Shown: positions 17,401-26,013 of the stretch, one piece after another
Layout: the number at the start of each line of letters is the position of its first letter
Position numbering within the stretch: the stretch's first letter is position 1
Source of the DNA: Promethearchaeota archaeon
Lineage (GTDB): Archaea; Asgardarchaeota; Lokiarchaeia; Sigynarchaeales; SOKP01
Assembly: GCA_030605085.1 (NCBI GenBank)
Contig: JAUWBH010000032.1
Coordinates: 1 to 41,628 of the forward strand
DNA length: 41,628 nucleotides
Direction of reading: 5' to 3'
Program-made: the position numbers and the translations under genes
The notes under the pieces: generated by a model
The model's database searches: none
What the model was told of the DNA's origin: nothing
Seen by the model: only the letters and a program-made list of their open reading frames with translations

Positions 17401-17696
17401 AATTGCTTAAATGTATCTTTTTCGTTAATTCGGTTTTGATTACTATAACCCACTTTAAATTGTTTAAATCTAATTTTATCTATTTTAGAAGGATTATTAT
17501 TCAGATTATCAACAGAGAATTGCTTGAATGGAATATTGTTACTATTTAGTTTAGGATTGTTAGAATCCACTTTAAATTCTTTAAATCTGAAATTATCTGT
17601 TGCACGATTAAGTATATCAGAACTTTTTACCGTAAACTCTCTGAACTGTATTTTCTCCTTTTTCTTTTCTTCTTCCTCGTCGTTGTCTTTTGTCAT
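14478..17696 (-). CDS. large protein with two HNH-like sites, three winged-helix-like modules and FKxF repeats
   Basis: I do not recognise this 1072-residue protein as a known family. Visible parts in order: five short repeats of the form F-[KR]-[EQ]-F-x-V at about 17-23, 36-42, 57-62, 77-82 and 96-101 in a polar linker; a winged-helix-like module at about 165-280; a four-Cys zinc finger C328, C331, C352, C355; a first HNH-like site at about 547-615 (YCPFD, YDHRLEN, CRNCHTSRH); a second at about 702-767 (CPICG, CFEAHH, CRNCHTM); then two further copies of the winged-helix-like module at about 832-945 and 955-1060. Modules one and two share GES-x-LxxIYYICEIF. Duplicate HNH centres suggest a DNA nuclease, probably defence or mobile-element related. 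A split small gene precedes it by 19 bp. Confidence 0.65.
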   Translation of the reverse strand: MTKDNDEEEEKKKEKIQFREFTVKSSDILNRATDNFRFKEFKVDSNNPKLNSNNIPFKQFSVDNLNNNPSKIDKIRFKQFKVGYSNQNRINEKDTFKQFSVENPNNNDFSLDDLEDLEISDLIKYTENEEVDSNEKEIFMTQENNNNEIVPIRQVKELQDTIFKYGESLQVGILAIYYICEIFPKKSDIDKIFFSGSELNYILAKHSQFFYTINESLKNRDLIQHYGTVTRKEKSNEKIYIITEKGIVFTEEIIELRRKDFPILFNKFIATLEERYIEYNKDLINSENKIIIRSQEYINNELRKIARENNIELVIPYRSDHLDIEFHCKKCKKQFKDTYQLIKSRKDPKLFCPYCFPELKTNMYLSEELRIRISEYIFVELRKKTLHKLSKNKILDIIEYIKKSVFKFIEPQIIEKNSEFKEFVEKYICSIVGFLTEVKRLYETNQFINLSEISLLFYDNSIVSESMWQDVCRAIIKYLREKFDFDIRAKRYDSLPESTRQSIRYYKTLYKLILGVDRSGNIITYLDTDFKTEIKIYYDGKCQGIKGYCPFDIDYKFLPALSYDHRLENYNAFVRRKEHRYIAPSKMLGGSFNEALAKMKSQIGGMDLRCRNCHTSRHHKMYYFLLIFNFLKSLHIKDIDVNTAYVLESVNLLAKKYFEHTKKDMKLPKKYTQAQVLSRIRTQIFRLVKKKYVIEYLFGENYICPICGKAIINDHLVCFEAHHTNKTLFENGLKKIEFSLYYVKSTKWLIKNLIAQECVYVCRNCHTMITALNYNENALIILEYERDALYVNTFYDNLYKKVNEKRDIILRWKSQLKNNMNTIPNPFLKMFDYGESIYSALICIYYICEIFSQDTKKDFFIAEELNYIQEKSSGYFKQYKNNLIDLKYIQYEKRLLQYRGFGFNKDIYKITFEGIIKAKEIIEEKLEEFPDEFNDLVSQWEHRSRKYNTRKQRLSAFDIVLICIYFICNKEKIDFFLNAFHYIIDKDNSFFSKHRIKLLNLEYITENQETANSFKEIKITPKGIKRAEELISLMKRDYFEKYQKLISEWEKRYDKYLKIIENENKDPNFVHI

Positions 17697-17715
17697 TTTT
17701 ACTTACTTTCTATAC

Positions 17716-17997
17716 TTACTCAATATCGTTATCAGATTTTTTTCTAGGTATTGACTTAATTGTATCACCTTCAACAATACCCTCCCAATCATCATTTCCT
17801 CCAACAGATACTGGAGTACCGTCTGATTTGAGGATTTTGCATTCTCTAGTCCTCCAATCGCATTGAATTATTGTATTTCAAACTTTTATAGCGGGAATGG
17901 GTTTATCTATCTCTTGTTTTTTCTGTTCTTCCTTTTTTATATTTTCGTATTCTTCACGAAAGATTCTTCTTATTTTTTCTTCATCACTTTCAAACAT
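17716..17997 (-). pseudogene. small gene upstream of the HNH protein, split by an in-frame TGA
   Basis: From ATG 17997 the frame reads MFESDEEKIRRIFREEYENI and on to KPIPAIKV, meets TGA at 17880-17878, and continues without a shift through IIQCDWRTRECKILKSDG and GGNDDWEGIVEGDTIKSI to a TAA. The total is 93 codons. The second half looks like a small beta-rich domain and the first is a charged helix. The stop 19 bp before the HNH gene suggests one transcript. It may be a sequencing error, a recent nonsense mutation, or two overlapping short products. Confidence 0.4.
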
Positions 17998-18025
17998 TTT
18001 CAATATATCAATTATTTTTTTTTAA

Positions 18026-19402
18026 TTTATTATACCTTTATTAGGATTTATTGTGCCAAAACAGATTGCTTTTGCGAATTCGTGGCAAAAATTAAGAGAA
18101 AAGATATTTAATAACTTTAAAGTCTTATCTATAATAGACTGTGGAAAAGCTTTTGAAGGAGTATTGTTAGAACAAGTAATTATAATTTTGAAGAGAGATA
18201 ATGATAATAAAAGTAATGTGATAAAGATAGGAAAAGTAATAAATCAAGAAATAAGAATTGTTGGAGAGGTTAATCAGGATTTATGTAAACAAGCGGATAG
18301 ATTATACTTAGATTATAATCCAATTATTCATGACATTAGAGTAAAAATAAAAGATAATAGCATATCACTCGGAAAATTAGCTAAAATTCAAGGTGGAGTA
18401 GGAATAAATTATCTAATGAAAAAGGGAGTGTTTACAGAGAATAAGACTCAAAAAAATAATACAATTGTAATAAGAGGTAATGATATTCAACAATACCATC
18501 TTAGAAGTTGGCTATATTTTGATAAAAATCATCCAGAAATGAAAAAAAAACAATCAAGAATAATTGATCCTCCTGTTAAGAAAATAGTTGTTCAAAGAAT
18601 TGTTGCTCATATTAGAGATCATATTAAAATAACTGCAAGTATCGATGAAAAAAGCTCAATTACTTTTGATACAGTAATTACTATAATACCAAATGATTTA
18701 AATGAAATTTATTATATTTTAGGATTTTTAAATTCTGAACTAATATCCTATTTCTTGTATAAGTTCATTTACAATAATGCTATAAGGTCTATGGATTATG
18801 TTCTTGGTATTGCTAAAACTACTCCAATATTCAAAGGTAGTGAAGAACAAAAAAAAGAAATTTCAGATATTGTGAGGAAGTTAATAGATTTAAATCAAAA
18901 ATTACTAAACTATAATGAACCAATTCAAAAAATCTATAAAAAATATTCTGGAGTTAAAAAGACAAAATTGAGAGATATAATACAAAATAACTTCTACAGA
19001 TTGCTTTTAAAGAAAGATAAAAAGATTAAGGTTAGAGAAATAAGAGCTGACATTGATGATGATTTAATATTAGTAAATATTAATGGCAAAGAATTCTTAA
19101 AACTTCAAATAAGAGATGTAATTAAGAGAAAGTATCTGTTTTTCTTTATTGATTCATTAGAAATTGATTTATTGAATATACAAGAAAAGAACATATTTCA
19201 AGCCTTTAAAGAATTAGAAATTGACGATTTTGATGATGAAAAAGCTATTAATATAGTTGTAGAAGAATTAGATAAATTTCTTTCAAAAAATTTGCTAAAA
19301 AATGAAATTGCTAAATTAGAGATTTTGTTAAATGATAGAATCTTTAAATTATATGAATTAAGTGAAGAAGAAATAAAGTATATCAAAGATAGTTTTTATT
19401 AG
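18026..19402 (+). pseudogene. 5'-truncated type IIG / Eco57I-like restriction-methyltransferase
   Basis: The frame opens directly after a TAA with PLLGFIVPKQ, which is the sequence that follows the NPPY motif in Eco57I/TaqI-like N6-adenine methyltransferases. It goes on with IDCGKAFEGVLLEQVIIIL, then a target-recognition domain (LAKIQGGVGINYL, VIRGNDIQQYHL, IVVQRIVAHIRDHIK, FLNSELISYFLYKF) and a helical tail. Motif I (SAM binding), NPPY and any nuclease domain are missing. GTG 18053 could start a 449-residue recognition-only product. The break lies about 30 bp from the start of the divergent split gene, so a rearrangement removed the front half. A stand-alone specificity protein is possible but less likely. 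Confidence 0.7.
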
Positions 19403-19506
19403 ATTACTAAATCTTAGAAAATTAATTGATTTTTTACCTTTTACTTATCTTTTTGAAAGAAATTAAACAATTACAACACTTGTAACTCTTCCAACAATTA
19501 TAAATA

Positions 19507-19737
19507 TTGCAAATTTCATTAATAATACAAAGGGCAAAAAAGAGTATTTGGAAGACTATAACAATATCATTAGAAAATAAAAAAGAATTAGAAAGAATAA
19601 AATGTGAATTGGAAACATTTCACGAGAGAGATTTTAGAATAGACATTGCTGTAAGCCATATTCTTAAAACCTATAAAGCTATGAAAAAATTAGTACAAGA
19701 TAGAATAAAAGATGACAAATTTTATAAATTAATTTGA
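19507..19737 (+). CDS. small possible ribbon-helix-helix protein
   Basis: A TTG start gives 76 residues; a start nearer KTITISLENKKELERIKCEL is also possible because the first 14 residues look less conserved. The strand KTITISL followed by two helices is compatible with a CopG/Arc-like ribbon-helix-helix, but the usual G-x-S/T-x-S turn is not seen. It lies between the truncated methyltransferase (104 bp away) and the convergent DUF4238 gene (6 bp). Function unknown. Confidence 0.35.
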   Translation: MQISLIIQRAKKSIWKTITISLENKKELERIKCELETFHERDFRIDIAVSHILKTYKAMKKLVQDRIKDDKFYKLI

Positions 19738-19742
19738 TAAAG

Positions 19743-20801
19743 TTAAGATATTTCTCGGTTTTTAATCCAATTTTTCATAGAGGTATAAGAAAATTCTAAG
19801 GATTGATAATCTTTATCAATATTTTTGCCACACATTTTTCTTATATTTTGAATTAATTTCTCATCTTTAATTTTCATTAAAACTAATTTTTCTGCATTCT
19901 GATATATTAACATGTTGAAAATCATGATTTTATTATCTTCAAATATATCTTCATAATGGATAAGAGGTTCCTTTCGTTGGTTATTAAAATTATGAATTAA
20001 AATTGCGAATTGTGGATCAATTGGAAAATAAAAAGTTGTATTTTTATTAAAAATTAAAGTTGGTTCAATTCGGTCTTGTTGAAATAGGTAAGAATTTAGG
20101 AATTCGGCATTATTATATACAACTGGTGAATCTGAAGTAATAAAGGGAATATTAGTTCTATTTGTTGCAAGGGTTAGTTGAGACCAATTGAAAATTTTTT
20201 CAAGTGTATTGTTTTTAATCATTTGTTCGTGAATTTTTTTTATATAATTCTTTGTTACCTCCGCTGGCTTTTGAACAATATATACATTCATTATAGATTC
20301 ATTAAATTCTTTATCAGGCATTTCTTTTAAATAAATCAGATCCTTTTTAATTTTTTGTTGAAATTTTGGTGTTCTAACTAATTGGCTCATAATAAACTTA
20401 AAAATTGGTAAGGTTTTGATAAACACTATATCTATAATTTCTCTAATATTCCTAAATTCAATGGAGACTTGGCTTTCAATATCACTTAAATATTCTTCTA
20501 TTTCATTAGAGTAAAAGAGCTTTCTAACACCGATGTTCTTTAATGATGTTTTGAAAATAGGTTTATTTTTAATCTTATCATGAGCATAAATTAGATATTC
20601 ATTTCTTTTTGGTTTTCTAAAAGTTTGTTTTGTAAATTTTGATGATTTTTTAACATATTTCGAGGATAGATGTGAAAAATTTTGTAAATATACTACTGGA
20701 CAAGTATGTGGGCGTTCTACAATTAATTCTTCATTTATGTTCTTATTTCTTGAATTAAGATTGTTTTCTTGATATTCTTTTTTGTTTTCATAATTATTCA
20801 T
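19743..20801 (-). CDS. DUF4238 family protein
   Basis: The 352-residue protein has the order of motifs of DUF4238: HTCPVVYLQNFS near residue 32 (usual form H-x-x-P-x-x-Y-L-x-x-F), a long helical middle, LATNRTNIPFITSDSPVVYN at about 208-227, and TTFYFPIDPQFAILI at about 256-270. DUF4238 proteins are often found in mobile and defence-linked regions; their activity is not established. It is the last gene on the minus strand of the island and almost touches the small ORF at 19737. No membrane segment is visible. Confidence 0.7.
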   Translation of the reverse strand: MNNYENKKEYQENNLNSRNKNINEELIVERPHTCPVVYLQNFSHLSSKYVKKSSKFTKQTFRKPKRNEYLIYAHDKIKNKPIFKTSLKNIGVRKLFYSNEIEEYLSDIESQVSIEFRNIREIIDIVFIKTLPIFKFIMSQLVRTPKFQQKIKKDLIYLKEMPDKEFNESIMNVYIVQKPAEVTKNYIKKIHEQMIKNNTLEKIFNWSQLTLATNRTNIPFITSDSPVVYNNAEFLNSYLFQQDRIEPTLIFNKNTTFYFPIDPQFAILIHNFNNQRKEPLIHYEDIFEDNKIMIFNMLIYQNAEKLVLMKIKDEKLIQNIRKMCGKNIDKDYQSLEFSYTSMKNWIKNREIS

Positions 20802-21030
20802 AATTTGATTCAGTATTTAATGAGTATGTTCATAAAAGTATAGCTGACAAATTACTTAAACATTTGCATTCGACAAAATTTGTGTTTTGTTCAACTTATT
20901 TAACGTATTAAGTAAATTTACTCTAAACCTTACACCTTACTTCTTTCAATTTTTCTCAATTTCAGTAGCTACCAGTTTAAATAATCGATTCAAGCAAAAG
21001 ACTTAAATCCTTAAAAGACCAATATTATTC

Positions 21031-21877
21031 ATGGAGAAAAAACCTGAAGATAAGTTGGAAGTTGAAATTCGCGAGCATTCGGACGCAGATTTTTTCCTTG
21101 AAAAATGTCCCTCTTGCGGTAGTGAAGAAATTACACGTAAAACATCCAAAAATTAATAGACTGGTTAGGATCAATAGATTACGTGACCATTGATTTTTCC
21201 AACTGGCTTGAAGCAGGCGTGAAACAGTTTTTTCGCGATGAGCAAATTCTAAGGTGCGCGTTCCATGCGCCTCAGCTTTTAAATAGGAGTTATTAAAAGA
21301 GTTAACAAGGCTTAAAAACGAGAAATATTAAGACGAAATTAAGGAATTGGCTTTCTTAAGACGCCTTTCTTTAGATGTGGAGGCAAATAAAGGTCGTAAG
21401 GCACAGGTAGAACTATTATCTCCCGATTCTAAAACCGCCTGGCAAATCTACTTAAAGCTGCGCTCTATATTTTCATCAGGCATACCGGTTAAAATTGACA
21501 ATACCTTGAGAAAGTTTTTGCATGATACATCCTTTACTCAATGGAAAGGTGCAAATTTATTCAAAGAAAAATGCCGGTCCTTATTTCCTAAACGTGGTCT
21601 GACGGACAAAAGTCTTGATTTCTTTAAAATAAAAGTGTATCGAGCGTTGAGGGCTGTGATTCGATATTTCCGTAAAGAATTAGAAGAATTAAAATCGGGG
21701 TTTGAAGATGCTAAATATTTAGTTATAACCAACCCTATTAACATGGATAAATACAAAAAAAGAGGATTAAGAAAAGCCTTGGCAAAATTTCCGTGGCTTC
21801 GACCACTCCGGAGAATAATTACAAAATTCTATTATCAATTTCAAGTTTCACCTGCGAAAAGATGTTCTTTAAAGTAA
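21031..21877 (+). pseudogene. degenerate DDE-type transposase (possibly ISL3-like)
   Basis: Three frames together resemble one transposase. ATG 21031 starts a zinc finger piece with KCPSCGSEEITRK; another frame from about 21140 reads SIDYVTIDFSNWLEAGVKQF and CAFHAPQLLNR, like the first catalytic Asp block and the following FH of ISL3-type enzymes; a third frame (open from 21347) holds the long helical C-terminal half with KYKKRGLRKALAKF. Stops and frameshifts at about 21154, 21295 and 21335 and loss of the middle part make it inactive. No terminal inverted repeats were found by eye. The base composition is less AT-rich than its neighbours, in line with transfer. Confidence 0.55.
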
Positions 21878-22163
21878 TTTTGCCTCTTAATTTAAATTTA
21901 TATAAAGAACATTAATGAAGTTAATTATTAAAGATATAATCAAAATATATTTTTTATTAAAATTAATTTTACAGATAATTTTTGCATTTCAGTTTAACTC
22001 TAATTGATAAAAAAAATTTGTTAATGATTCATAGTAGTATGAATTATCTTAACAAAATCCAATTGATAAATTTTACATAATTAATAGATTATATTTACTC
22101 ATTCTTATTTTACAGATATTAGTTTTTATAGTATAGATTCATTATATAAGATGCTAAGCAACA

Positions 22164-22316
22164 TTATAATGTAAAAACTCCTCTAAAATCAGGAATACCG
22201 CTTTCAGTAGACACTCCTGCTCCAGTTAACGCTATAGCACTTTTTGAATTAAAAAGTAATTGTGCGGCGTTATGTATCTTTTTTCTTTCTATTAATTTAG
22301 TAATCTTTGTGCTCAT
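22164..22316 (-). pseudogene. decayed 5' fragment of a second sir2 gene
   Basis: ATG 22316 opens 50 codons whose middle reads NSKSAIALTGAGVSTESGIP followed by DFRG, identical to residues 22-45 of the Sir2 at 13237-14040, then VFTL and TAA. The N-terminal 20 residues differ, so this is an older paralogue or a foreign allele, not a recent copy. Everything after the first NAD-binding motif is gone. It marks the far edge of the accessory island. Nothing was recognised between 21878 and 22163. Confidence 0.8.
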
Positions 22317-22543
22317 TTAAATCAAAATAAAATCGTTTAAAATAACATATTTTAAATCAAATTTAGTAATTAATTTCTATAATTTTATAATTGTTTATAA
22401 ATTGATTCATTAAATTATTAAATTCTATTTTAAAATTTCGATTTTAAATCCTTAGTTCATTGATAAAATCGTAAAAAATTAAAATCATCAAAATTTTTAT
22501 TTTTTAGCATAGCTCGTCTTTTTTTAATTTTTTTTTTTTAAAA

Positions 22544-23431
22544 ATGATGATTACTGGATTTGGAATTATTTTAGAAGACAACATTCTATATTGTTCAAAC
22601 GAAGATCTATATAACACATTTGAGATAATTTTATTTGTCTCAAAACTTTTAAGTAGCTTTAACCCAAATCAGACATGGCGTTTAAATAATATTTACCTAG
22701 AACGCTCTAAAAAGGAAAATGAGCGTATTATAATAAGACATTATGTTGCTGAAGGAAAAATTATGTTCATTTTCGTTAGTGGAAATTTCAAAGAAGGATC
22801 TCAAGTAATACGCAACATGTTGGCCGAATTCTTCGAAAAAATTAAAACACATTATAGTACAATTGATATATTAAAGCAAGCTTCACATATTCCGGTTTTT
22901 AATGAAATTATTCACAATATAACCAATTTTTTATGGAATAAATACGAAAATCTATTAGAAAAAGAAGAAATAAAGCAGAAAATTAACCACAGTAGTACTA
23001 ATAAAATTTTGTATGGTGGAATTTCCACCCAAGGATTACCTATTATTTCTCAGCTATACGACAAAACTCTTTTAAGCAATTTAAATAAAGAGAAAAATAA
23101 AAAAAATATTGATTTATTTAATTCTTCACTTTCAGCACACTTAGCTACGATCGAAATGAATGCTCTAATTCGAGCGCAGGGTTGCGTGAAAGAAATTCAC
23201 ATTGTAGATTTAGAAGATAAGAAAAACAAGAAAATTATTTTATACGATAGTATTAATTCTTATTCTTTATGCGTTTTTGCATCTGGAGATTTTCTTGAAA
23301 TCTCCAGCTTTATGAAGTTATTGAAGCTTCAACTCTCTAACGAAGAGACTTTACAACAAGAATTTTCTGGAGATTTAAAACCATATAGATATTTAGAGCA
23401 ATTTTTTTCAGATCTCGAGAAAGAGTTTTAA
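22544..23431 (+). CDS. tandem longin/roadblock-like protein
   Basis: The 295-residue protein has two similar alpha/beta halves. Residues about 1-105 begin MITGFGIILEDNILYCSNED and include IMFIFVSGNFKEGSQVIRNM; about 150-290 begin ILYGGISTQGLPIISQLYD and include LCVFASGDFLEISSFMKL. Both have a strand-turn-strand followed by a long helix and a later beta hairpin, as in longin or roadblock domains. Such proteins are frequent in Asgard archaea and are thought to bind or regulate small GTPases. It is a stand-alone gene between the island and the acyl-CoA dehydrogenase gene. The GTPase partner is unknown. Confidence 0.6.
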   Translation: MMITGFGIILEDNILYCSNEDLYNTFEIILFVSKLLSSFNPNQTWRLNNIYLERSKKENERIIIRHYVAEGKIMFIFVSGNFKEGSQVIRNMLAEFFEKIKTHYSTIDILKQASHIPVFNEIIHNITNFLWNKYENLLEKEEIKQKINHSSTNKILYGGISTQGLPIISQLYDKTLLSNLNKEKNKKNIDLFNSSLSAHLATIEMNALIRAQGCVKEIHIVDLEDKKNKKIILYDSINSYSLCVFASGDFLEISSFMKLLKLQLSNEETLQQEFSGDLKPYRYLEQFFSDLEKEF

Positions 23432-23482
23432 ATTAAAAAAAAGTTGTGTGTTTCACTTATTTATTTTAATTAATTAATTGGA

Positions 23483-25297
23483 TCACAATTGGCGGGTTTG
23501 TTCCTTAGACTCAGATGAGGAAATAATCCGTGAATTTGCGCTATGGCTAATTTTACCACTTTCTTTTTCTCTTTTTTTAAATTTACGTAGTAAACTGGAA
23601 AATTTAAGGGATTTTCCTCGATAATCCAGCTCAGAAAGGGCTTGATCTTGATATGCCTGAAAAATTTTGTTAGAAAATTCTTGCCAATCACGACAAATTG
23701 AGAGGGTTTCTTCATCGTTTCTTAAAAGAGTTTTGTGTGAAATGATGCGAACGAATGCTTTAACAAGGGGTTCCACAATCTCTGAGTAAGCACCTTTAAG
23801 CAAATCGCGAATAAACTCATCTGCGGGATACCATTCAGTAACTCTCTGAAGATCACGATGTATTTGGGTCAATAGTACATTAGCTGGCCCTTCCCATAGT
23901 TCCATGATAAGAGCATCACGATGAAATCTAGGAAGCGATAAAAAATCTTCCATGACACCATGCCCTCTAAAAAATGAGATTGCCATTCTTATCAAAGCTG
24001 GAGCTTCGTTACATACCACAATTTTTTGCAACATTACAAGTTCCCGTAATCTAAAGCGTCGTTTTCGTTCAACGATGTCTTCGATTTTTTCCAATTCTCT
24101 TATTCCCGCAATTAATTGTTCACCAAAATGAATATATTCAGAATAAACCTTGAAAGTACCTGCAGCAGTTCTCATAGCTGTCTTATTTAAATCGTTAATT
24201 TGGTTTATCATTAGAGGAAAAGAGGATATAGGAACTCCAAATGCAGTTCTAAATTGAGAATATAATGTTGCTTCATGTGCTATTCTCAACATACCAGCCG
24301 CCAGACCAAATCCAATATATAATCTTGACAATGAAAGAACAACCCCCACAATATCAGCTAATCCTTTTTCAAGGGGACCAATAGGATACGCAACAGCACC
24401 ATTATATGTGATTTCTGCTGTTGGCAATTCTGCTGTTCCTAATTTTGGTTTAAGTCTATCTATCGTGTATGAATTTCGTATTTCTTTCTCTTTATTTTGT
24501 GGCAACCATGAAGGAACAGCAAACGCAGCTATTCTAGTTGAAGATGGAGTTCCTTTAGGTTTGGCTGTTACAACGGCATAATCTGTATGTGCCGCCGAGC
24601 AGAAAAACTTCTGACCATAAATCCTCCAACAATTAGAAATACCGTCAGGACCTTCAGCTTCCTCGAAAACAGCTTCGGCAAGATTAGTAGGAACATCACT
24701 ACCTCCTTGAATTTCACTAACAAATTGAGACCCTCTGCCATACTCTCCATTACTGTATTCGTCTGAACCATCTCTAACATGTGCGAGAATCTTTTGAGCC
24801 TCGGGACCTAAAGAATCTTCATACTGCTGCATGAGCCAGACCATTCCATGTGTACATGCAACTGGACACATGACGCCCGCTTCGCTATTCTGATATAGCA
24901 AAAAAGTCTTGGCAAACCTGCTCCAGGGAGTATTTCTATTAGGATCAAACAGTCCAAGGCTAAAAATTTCCCGCTCTAAAGTTTCAGTTTCGGCACAGCG
25001 CTCTATACGATCAATTCTATGATTATGAGCATCGTAATGCTTAATTTTTGTGACTTTTATTCTATTTTCAAGGTCGTTGGCCTTATCAGCTAAATCTCTA
25101 AATCTAAAAGACACGTAATCCGAAAGAGCACGAAGGTCCCTATCGATTTTTTCAAATTCATTTCCACAATACTTCTTTACTAAAGCTTGTAAGAATTCAT
25201 CATCGCGGTAATAATTAAAATTGTCTCTCACAAACAAATAATCGTCAAACGAATAAGGATTATTTCGATTTCCTTCTTCCTCGAGTTGAGCACACAC
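23483..25297 (-). CDS. AidB-like acyl-CoA dehydrogenase family protein
   Basis: The 604-residue flavoprotein resembles the AidB/long ACAD branch rather than short-chain fatty-acid dehydrogenases. FVSEIQGGSDVPTNLAEAVF (about 189-208) is the FAD-contacting loop, YGQKFFCSAAHTDYAVV follows, then KLGTAELPTAEI, SLSRLYIGFGLAAGMLRIA, FGVPISSFPLM and near the C-terminus ELWEGPANVLLTQIHRDLQ. An N-terminal helical region of about 110 residues and a charged C-terminal tail are added. A GTG start is used. Substrate is not predictable; electron transfer to an ETF is likely from the family. The gene ends in TGA close to the convergent longin gene. Confidence 0.82.
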   Translation of the reverse strand: MCAQLEEEGNRNNPYSFDDYLFVRDNFNYYRDDEFLQALVKKYCGNEFEKIDRDLRALSDYVSFRFRDLADKANDLENRIKVTKIKHYDAHNHRIDRIERCAETETLEREIFSLGLFDPNRNTPWSRFAKTFLLYQNSEAGVMCPVACTHGMVWLMQQYEDSLGPEAQKILAHVRDGSDEYSNGEYGRGSQFVSEIQGGSDVPTNLAEAVFEEAEGPDGISNCWRIYGQKFFCSAAHTDYAVVTAKPKGTPSSTRIAAFAVPSWLPQNKEKEIRNSYTIDRLKPKLGTAELPTAEITYNGAVAYPIGPLEKGLADIVGVVLSLSRLYIGFGLAAGMLRIAHEATLYSQFRTAFGVPISSFPLMINQINDLNKTAMRTAAGTFKVYSEYIHFGEQLIAGIRELEKIEDIVERKRRFRLRELVMLQKIVVCNEAPALIRMAISFFRGHGVMEDFLSLPRFHRDALIMELWEGPANVLLTQIHRDLQRVTEWYPADEFIRDLLKGAYSEIVEPLVKAFVRIISHKTLLRNDEETLSICRDWQEFSNKIFQAYQDQALSELDYRGKSLKFSSLLRKFKKREKESGKISHSANSRIISSSESKEQTRQL

Positions 25298-25777
25298 TTA
25301 TTTTTTCACTTCTTATTGTTCTTTCTTTATTTAAAAATTTCTAAGTCAATATTAATATTAATTAATAAAGTACATAAATGTTACTCAAAATGGAATTGCC
25401 TAAATCTAAGAGAAGAGTTTAACATAATATTGAAGAACAATTCTTAAGTTCTTATTAAGGCTTTTAAATGTAAATGTACATATTTTTTGCGTGTTAAATT
25501 AAGAACGGAAAAAAGAGTTGAAATGACTTAAAAAACAATTGAATCCATTGAAAAAATAGTAGATGAGAATTATAACTAAAACGAAGATTAATTTTATTGT
25601 CCAAAAAATTAGCAAAATTTTTCCTTTATATATAATAATAATGGTAATTAATTGCGAACATTGATAAGACAAATTAGTGAAAAAAGTTGAGGAAATCAGT
25701 AAATTATTACACTCCGTTTATATATAAATTCGGAAATACAATTAAATAGTGTAAAAAAAAGTTAAAAGAGCTAAAAA
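25298..25777. other. 480-bp intergenic stretch with a faint decayed coding trace
   Basis: At about 25523-25630 one plus-strand frame reads KTIESIEKIVDENYN and FYCPKN between several TAA and TAG codons, as an old zinc-finger-type gene might after decay. The rest is AT-rich DNA without an ORF. It precedes the TnpB fragment and could be the wreck of the same insertion. Confidence 0.2.
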
Positions 25778-26008
25778 ATGCCTCTCAAAAGTAGTGAAAA
25801 GATTCAAACAAAAAAGTTTCGGATATACCCGACCAAATCGCAAGAACGCCAACTTCACGAAGTTTTTACGATTTACAATAGAATGAAAAGAATAGGATAC
25901 AAGCTACTTTTCAACGGAAAGGAAAACCCTAACAATTGGAACGAAGAGAGAGAGGGATTGAACAAAAAAGAGAAAGAGAAAATCCGCAATTTGAATACTT
26001 CTATCTAA
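25778..26008 (+). pseudogene. TnpB/OrfB (IS200/IS605 type) N-terminal fragment
   Basis: The 76-residue frame contains KKFRIYPTKSQERQLHEVFT and IYNRMKRIGYKLLF, the start of TnpB-type RNA-guided nucleases (usual form x-F-R-I-Y-P-T-x-x-Q-x-x-x-L). After about residue 60 it turns into a charged run and ends in TAA five bases from the convergent ribosomal protein S3Ae stop. The wedge, RuvC and zinc-finger parts are missing, so it is inactive. It may be a deletion product of an element inserted behind the ribosomal operon. Confidence 0.65.
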
Positions 26009-26013
26009 TTAAA

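Noticed and set aside
17863..18111. 82-codon plus-strand hydrophobic ORF
   Set aside because: It is the reverse of the Lys/Glu-rich split gene on the minus strand and of AT-rich spacer, which produces Phe/Ile/Tyr-rich shadow frames.
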